From positions 1-16,021 of the forward strand of contig JANTFJ010000012.1 in the NCBI GenBank assembly GCA_024763495.1: DNA of 16,021 nt. The letters are read 5' to 3'. Positions 13,773 to 16,021 of the stretch are shown here, one piece after another. This DNA comes from Desulfobulbaceae bacterium. Lineage in GTDB: Bacteria; Desulfobacterota; Desulfobulbia; Desulfobulbales; SURF-16. Positions within the stretch are counted from its first letter, which is position 1. Each line of letters begins with the position of its first letter. Made by a program: the position numbers and the translations under genes. The notes under the pieces are model-generated. The model worked only from the letters and a program-made list of their open reading frames with translations. It made no database searches and was not told where the DNA came from.

Positions 13773-14354
13773 TTACATCTCCCCTTCTTTCTTTAACACC
13801 ATCTGCACAGTGCGATATTTAATTGTTCCAGAGGTAGTGCGAAACGGTTCTTTTATGGAAACTGTATTTTTATTAATCTGGTCAACAATGCCGGTTCTGC
13901 CTATTTTGGTTCCTTCACGAATTATATAACCCTTGCCTACTGAATCCTCAACCATGGCCAATGGCCCGTCTTCGGCAAAAATCAGTGCCACCAGGTTTAA
14001 CTGGCCAGGCTCAAACAACTGCATCCCCGTCAAATCTTTCTCGTCAACCTCAATTTCAGCACTTATCACCGTTTCATTGATAAAAGGCATAAACGGATCC
14101 AATCGTCCTTCCCGGAGATAGACAAAATTACTGCTTGAACCAGAAAGAATATTCTCCAGCTCAGCAACACTTTTAGGCAATACGGTTTCCTCTTTTACAT
14201 CAGTACCATAAGGTTTCGCTTCAGTGCTTTCCGGTGTTTTGGCAAAAGCAGGAAACGAAAACAAAAACAAGGCAAGCAGACATATACAAAAAATGACCGG
14301 CCTTGGCTGCCTTTCAACAGAACTGAATATATTGGTTAATAAAATCATAGTCAC
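13773..14354 (-). CDS. pilP: Type IV pilus assembly protein PilP
   Basis: PilP is the periplasmic linker between the PilN-PilO inner-membrane complex and the secretin. The 193-residue protein shows the typical REGRLDPFMPF block (81-91), then FEPGQLNLVALIFAEDGPLA and VGKGYIIREGTKIG with the beta-sandwich pattern of the family, ending in VLKKEGEM. The N-terminus has a hydrophobic stretch ending FPAFA|K, which looks like a plain Sec signal. I see no lipobox cysteine, whereas many PilP proteins are lipoproteins. The frame starts at a GTG (14354). An ATG two codons in (14348) is an equally good start, and neither has a clear ribosome site. It is translationally coupled to the next gene (2-base gap) and separated from pilO by a 215-bp repeat element. 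Confidence 0.9.
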   Translation of the reverse strand: MTMILLTNIFSSVERQPRPVIFCICLLALFLFSFPAFAKTPESTEAKPYGTDVKEETVLPKSVAELENILSGSSSNFVYLREGRLDPFMPFINETVISAEIEVDEKDLTGMQLFEPGQLNLVALIFAEDGPLAMVEDSVGKGYIIREGTKIGRTGIVDQINKNTVSIKEPFRTTSGTIKYRTVQMVLKKEGEM

Positions 14355-14378
14355 AGTCAGTATAATTAATTATCTTTT

Positions 14379-14593
14379 GTAACTATTCAGCCGCACTTCA
14401 TCCGGAGTCGAAGTTTATGCCCTGTTTTTAAGGGTGCTTACCTGCGCGCGATAATGTTGTCTTTCATAGCATTAGTATGCTGCGCCAGCATTATCACGCA
14501 CATCTAAAAACGGAGTCTCACTTCGTTCGCTCACATCTGAACAGTTACAGAACAGTGGTTATGGCAGTTTTTCGTCCCTACCTGAATAGTTAC
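14379..14593. repeat. 215-bp foldback element with perfect 12-bp inverted ends, inside the pilus cluster
   Basis: GTAACTATTCAG (14379-14390) is perfectly inverted at CTGAATAGTTAC (14582-14593). The centre holds a long hairpin: GCGCGATAATGTTG (14446-14459) pairs with CAGCATTATCACGC (14486-14499), with an inner AGCAT-TAGT-ATGCT. Other modules are shared with 2772-2800 and 5389-5410. A further tag, TGAACAGTTAC, is at 14538-14548. It is non-coding and fills the whole gap between pilO and pilP, ending at the first base-pair of the pilO stop codon. Confidence 0.75.
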
Positions 14594-15219
14594 TATCTTT
14601 TTTTCTTTTTAGCCGCTTCCGCCGGCTCAATAAAACGATAAGTAATAAGTTTAAAATTCGTATCAAGTATCATTTCGCCAGCCACCTTTTTGGCTCCACC
14701 CATGCTGATATTATCGACCGAGACTATTCTTGGCAGTTTACTTACTTCGTCAAGAAAAACGCCGACATTATGATATGGGCCCCGGACTTTAATTTCCACC
14801 GGAATTTCAGCATAAAATTCTCTAATAATTTCATTTTGCGGCTTAAAGAAAAACACTTCCAGGCCGGAGTTTGTTCCCTTGCTGGAAATACTGGTCAACA
14901 AGGAAGGAATTTCCTGCTGCTGAGGAAGAAAATTTGATGCCATCTTATACATCAGGTTAGTATCGGCCATTTCCTTTTCATATTTTTTTAAATCAGCCGA
15001 TTTTTTTTCCACATCACGTATTTGCCCTTCAAGCCTTTGCTGCTGTTGTTTCAACTGGCTGATTGTTTCATTTTTTGGCGCAAAAACCAAAAAATAAAAA
15101 GCAATAACCGGTACCAGAACAGCAGCCGCACAGATCCCAAGCTTGTGCTTGCTGTTAAGTTTTGACACCTTATTATCAAGAAAGGTGCTAAAGCTATCTT
15201 TTGCTTTATCTAATTTCAT
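14593..15219 (-). CDS. pilO: Type IV pilus assembly protein PilO
   Basis: PilO is a bitopic inner-membrane protein that pairs with PilN in the pilus alignment complex. The 208-residue protein has a cytoplasmic N-terminus, one membrane helix (about 28-46, LGICAAAVLVPVIAFYFLVF) and a coiled coil (about 50-85). The periplasmic domain carries the characteristic LPQQQEIPSLLTSIS (98-112) and EIPVEIKVRGPYHNVGVFLDE followed by SKLPRIVSV. A basic tail (AAKKKKR) ends the protein. The start abuts the pilN stop (15220-15222), with AGGGG about 12 bases upstream inside pilN, so the two are coupled. The TAG stop begins at the terminal base of the repeat element at 14379-14593. Confidence 0.93.
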   Translation of the reverse strand: MKLDKAKDSFSTFLDNKVSKLNSKHKLGICAAAVLVPVIAFYFLVFAPKNETISQLKQQQQRLEGQIRDVEKKSADLKKYEKEMADTNLMYKMASNFLPQQQEIPSLLTSISSKGTNSGLEVFFFKPQNEIIREFYAEIPVEIKVRGPYHNVGVFLDEVSKLPRIVSVDNISMGGAKKVAGEMILDTNFKLITYRFIEPAEAAKKKKR

Positions 15220-15801
15220 TTACTTATTTTTCCCCTGATCGGCAGTATCGACTGTTTCCGGCACCTGGGTAGTCAAGGTTAATTTAAATGATTTTAATTT
15301 TTTATTAGCCACTGTTATCTGAGAGGAGCTACCAAGCACGGCATTACTGAAAAATTGTGATTTTTTCAAACTTTTCATATATTGAGCAATTGTCCTGTTA
15401 TCCAGGGCCACTCCATCTATATTAACTTGAGTCCCGGACTGTTTCATGTTTTTCAACCATATACGATTACCAGGAGTTATATTGGCGAGCTCGTCAAGTA
15501 CCCGGACGGTTATCTGTGATGTTTTCTTTAATTTTTTTATTACATCTATTTTAGCCTCAAGTGCATTTTTGTCCCTTTCCAGCTTTTTAATCTTATTTAG
15601 AATTGGAGTATAAGAATTCTTTTTCTTATTAAGCTGGGCAACCACCTGCTGCAGGGTTGTGATTTTCTGATTCAAAGCCCCGGTTCCCAGGAATAATGCT
15701 CCAAGCAACAGCAGCAGGGCAAGACAGAAAGCAATAACCTCATTGCGCAGTCTTATTCTTTGTTTTATTTGCCTTACAGGCAGAAGATTAATACGAATCA
15801 T
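15220..15801 (-). CDS. pilN: Type IV pilus assembly protein PilN
   Basis: PilN is the partner of PilO. Its N-terminal peptide binds the cytoplasmic PilM and its periplasmic domain binds PilO and PilP. The protein has 193 residues and opens with MIRINLLPVR, the conserved PilM-binding signature. One membrane helix (about 22-43), a coiled coil (about 45-92) and a ferredoxin-like periplasmic region (about 95-180, with LDELANITPGNRIWLKNM) follow. A pilM gene would be expected just upstream, beyond the window end. Between them lies at least one repeat element (15890 onward). No clear ribosome site precedes the ATG at 15801, only an A-rich stretch. Confidence 0.9.
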   Translation of the reverse strand: MIRINLLPVRQIKQRIRLRNEVIAFCLALLLLLGALFLGTGALNQKITTLQQVVAQLNKKKNSYTPILNKIKKLERDKNALEAKIDVIKKLKKTSQITVRVLDELANITPGNRIWLKNMKQSGTQVNIDGVALDNRTIAQYMKSLKKSQFFSNAVLGSSSQITVANKKLKSFKLTLTTQVPETVDTADQGKNK

Positions 15802-15889
15802 TTTTTTAAATCAACATTTACAAAGTAGAGATTGCTAACACGGGCAAGACCCATAGTTCATAAATTTTGCCAAAATAATACAATAAAAA

Positions 15890-15912
15890 GTACCTACTCA
15901 CGGGTAATCGTC
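15890..15912. repeat. Weak third copy of the 24-bp tag
   Basis: GTACCTACTCACGGG then TAATCGTC resembles 6878-6901 with one substitution and small gaps. It lies 89 bases upstream of pilN. Confidence 0.5.
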
Positions 15913-15926
15913 CTGGCTTCGCTAAC

Positions 15927-16021
15927 CAGGAGGCTGTCCGAGAATGCCCTTTTTCCCCAACTCTGTGTTATTTTGAAAAAATAATGCTCGCAATATCAAC
16001 TATATGGCTGTGCTTATTTTT
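15927..16021. repeat. MITE-like element, family B, cut by the window end
   Basis: It begins with the same CCAGGAGGCTGTCCGAGAAT as the complete copy at 11569 and follows it closely to the last base (both contain TCGCAATATCAACTATATGG). The inner inverted repeat is partly altered (TTTTGAAAAAATAA). The right end lies outside the window. Confidence 0.8.

Overview
The window reads as a piece of a Gram-negative chromosome, most likely a deltaproteobacterium in the broad sense (Desulfobacterota). This is inferred from the style of the PilN/PilO/PilP proteins, the mixture of Pil-type and MSHA-type pilus parts, the outer-membrane machinery (TonB receptor, secretin, lipoproteins) and the heavy load of small intergenic repeats. 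No taxonomic marker gene is present, so the placement is tentative. I see no rRNA, tRNA, CRISPR array, transposase or phage gene.

Layout from left to right. A minus-strand polyprenyl-phosphate sugar-phosphate transferase (exopolysaccharide initiation) lies at 274-1698. It is followed by 1.2 kb of AT-rich, gene-free DNA that holds degenerate repeats and a 178-bp foldback element shaped like a three-way junction. On the plus strand come rdgB (2905-3591) and a dynamin/EHD-like membrane GTPase (3843-5192), separated by a MITE-like element. A minus-strand lipoprotein (5607-6848) carries four Trp-Trp linker repeats and a long pentapeptide-repeat domain. A cobalamin riboswitch (7233-7392) has an unusually legible expression platform, with a terminator, a competing hairpin and a hairpin over the ribosome binding site. 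It controls a plus-strand TonB-dependent receptor (7535-9517), presumably for B12. A bidirectional terminator separates this from a minus-strand type IV/MSHA-like pilus assembly cluster running pilN - pilO - pilP - (AMIN-AMIN-secretin N-domain-TPR protein) - mshL-type secretin, from 15801 down to 9567.

How the pilus genes fit together. PilN and PilO form the inner-membrane alignment complex, and PilP links it to the secretin. The usual PilQ appears split. One protein carries the PilQ-type N-terminal domains but ends in TPR repeats instead of a secretin channel. The next gene encodes a separate MshL-like lipoprotein secretin that supplies the pore. Genes that abut (pilN-pilO, pilP-AMIN/TPR) have no repeat between them, while each wider boundary in the cluster holds repeat elements.

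The most striking non-coding theme is a vocabulary of short intergenic repeats. It comprises two REP-doublet (REPIN-like) palindromes with compensatory changes, two MITE-like families with inverted ends, a recurrent TGARYAGTTAC tag, a hairpin repeat and shared short modules recombined in different orders. Several of these sit exactly at stop codons.
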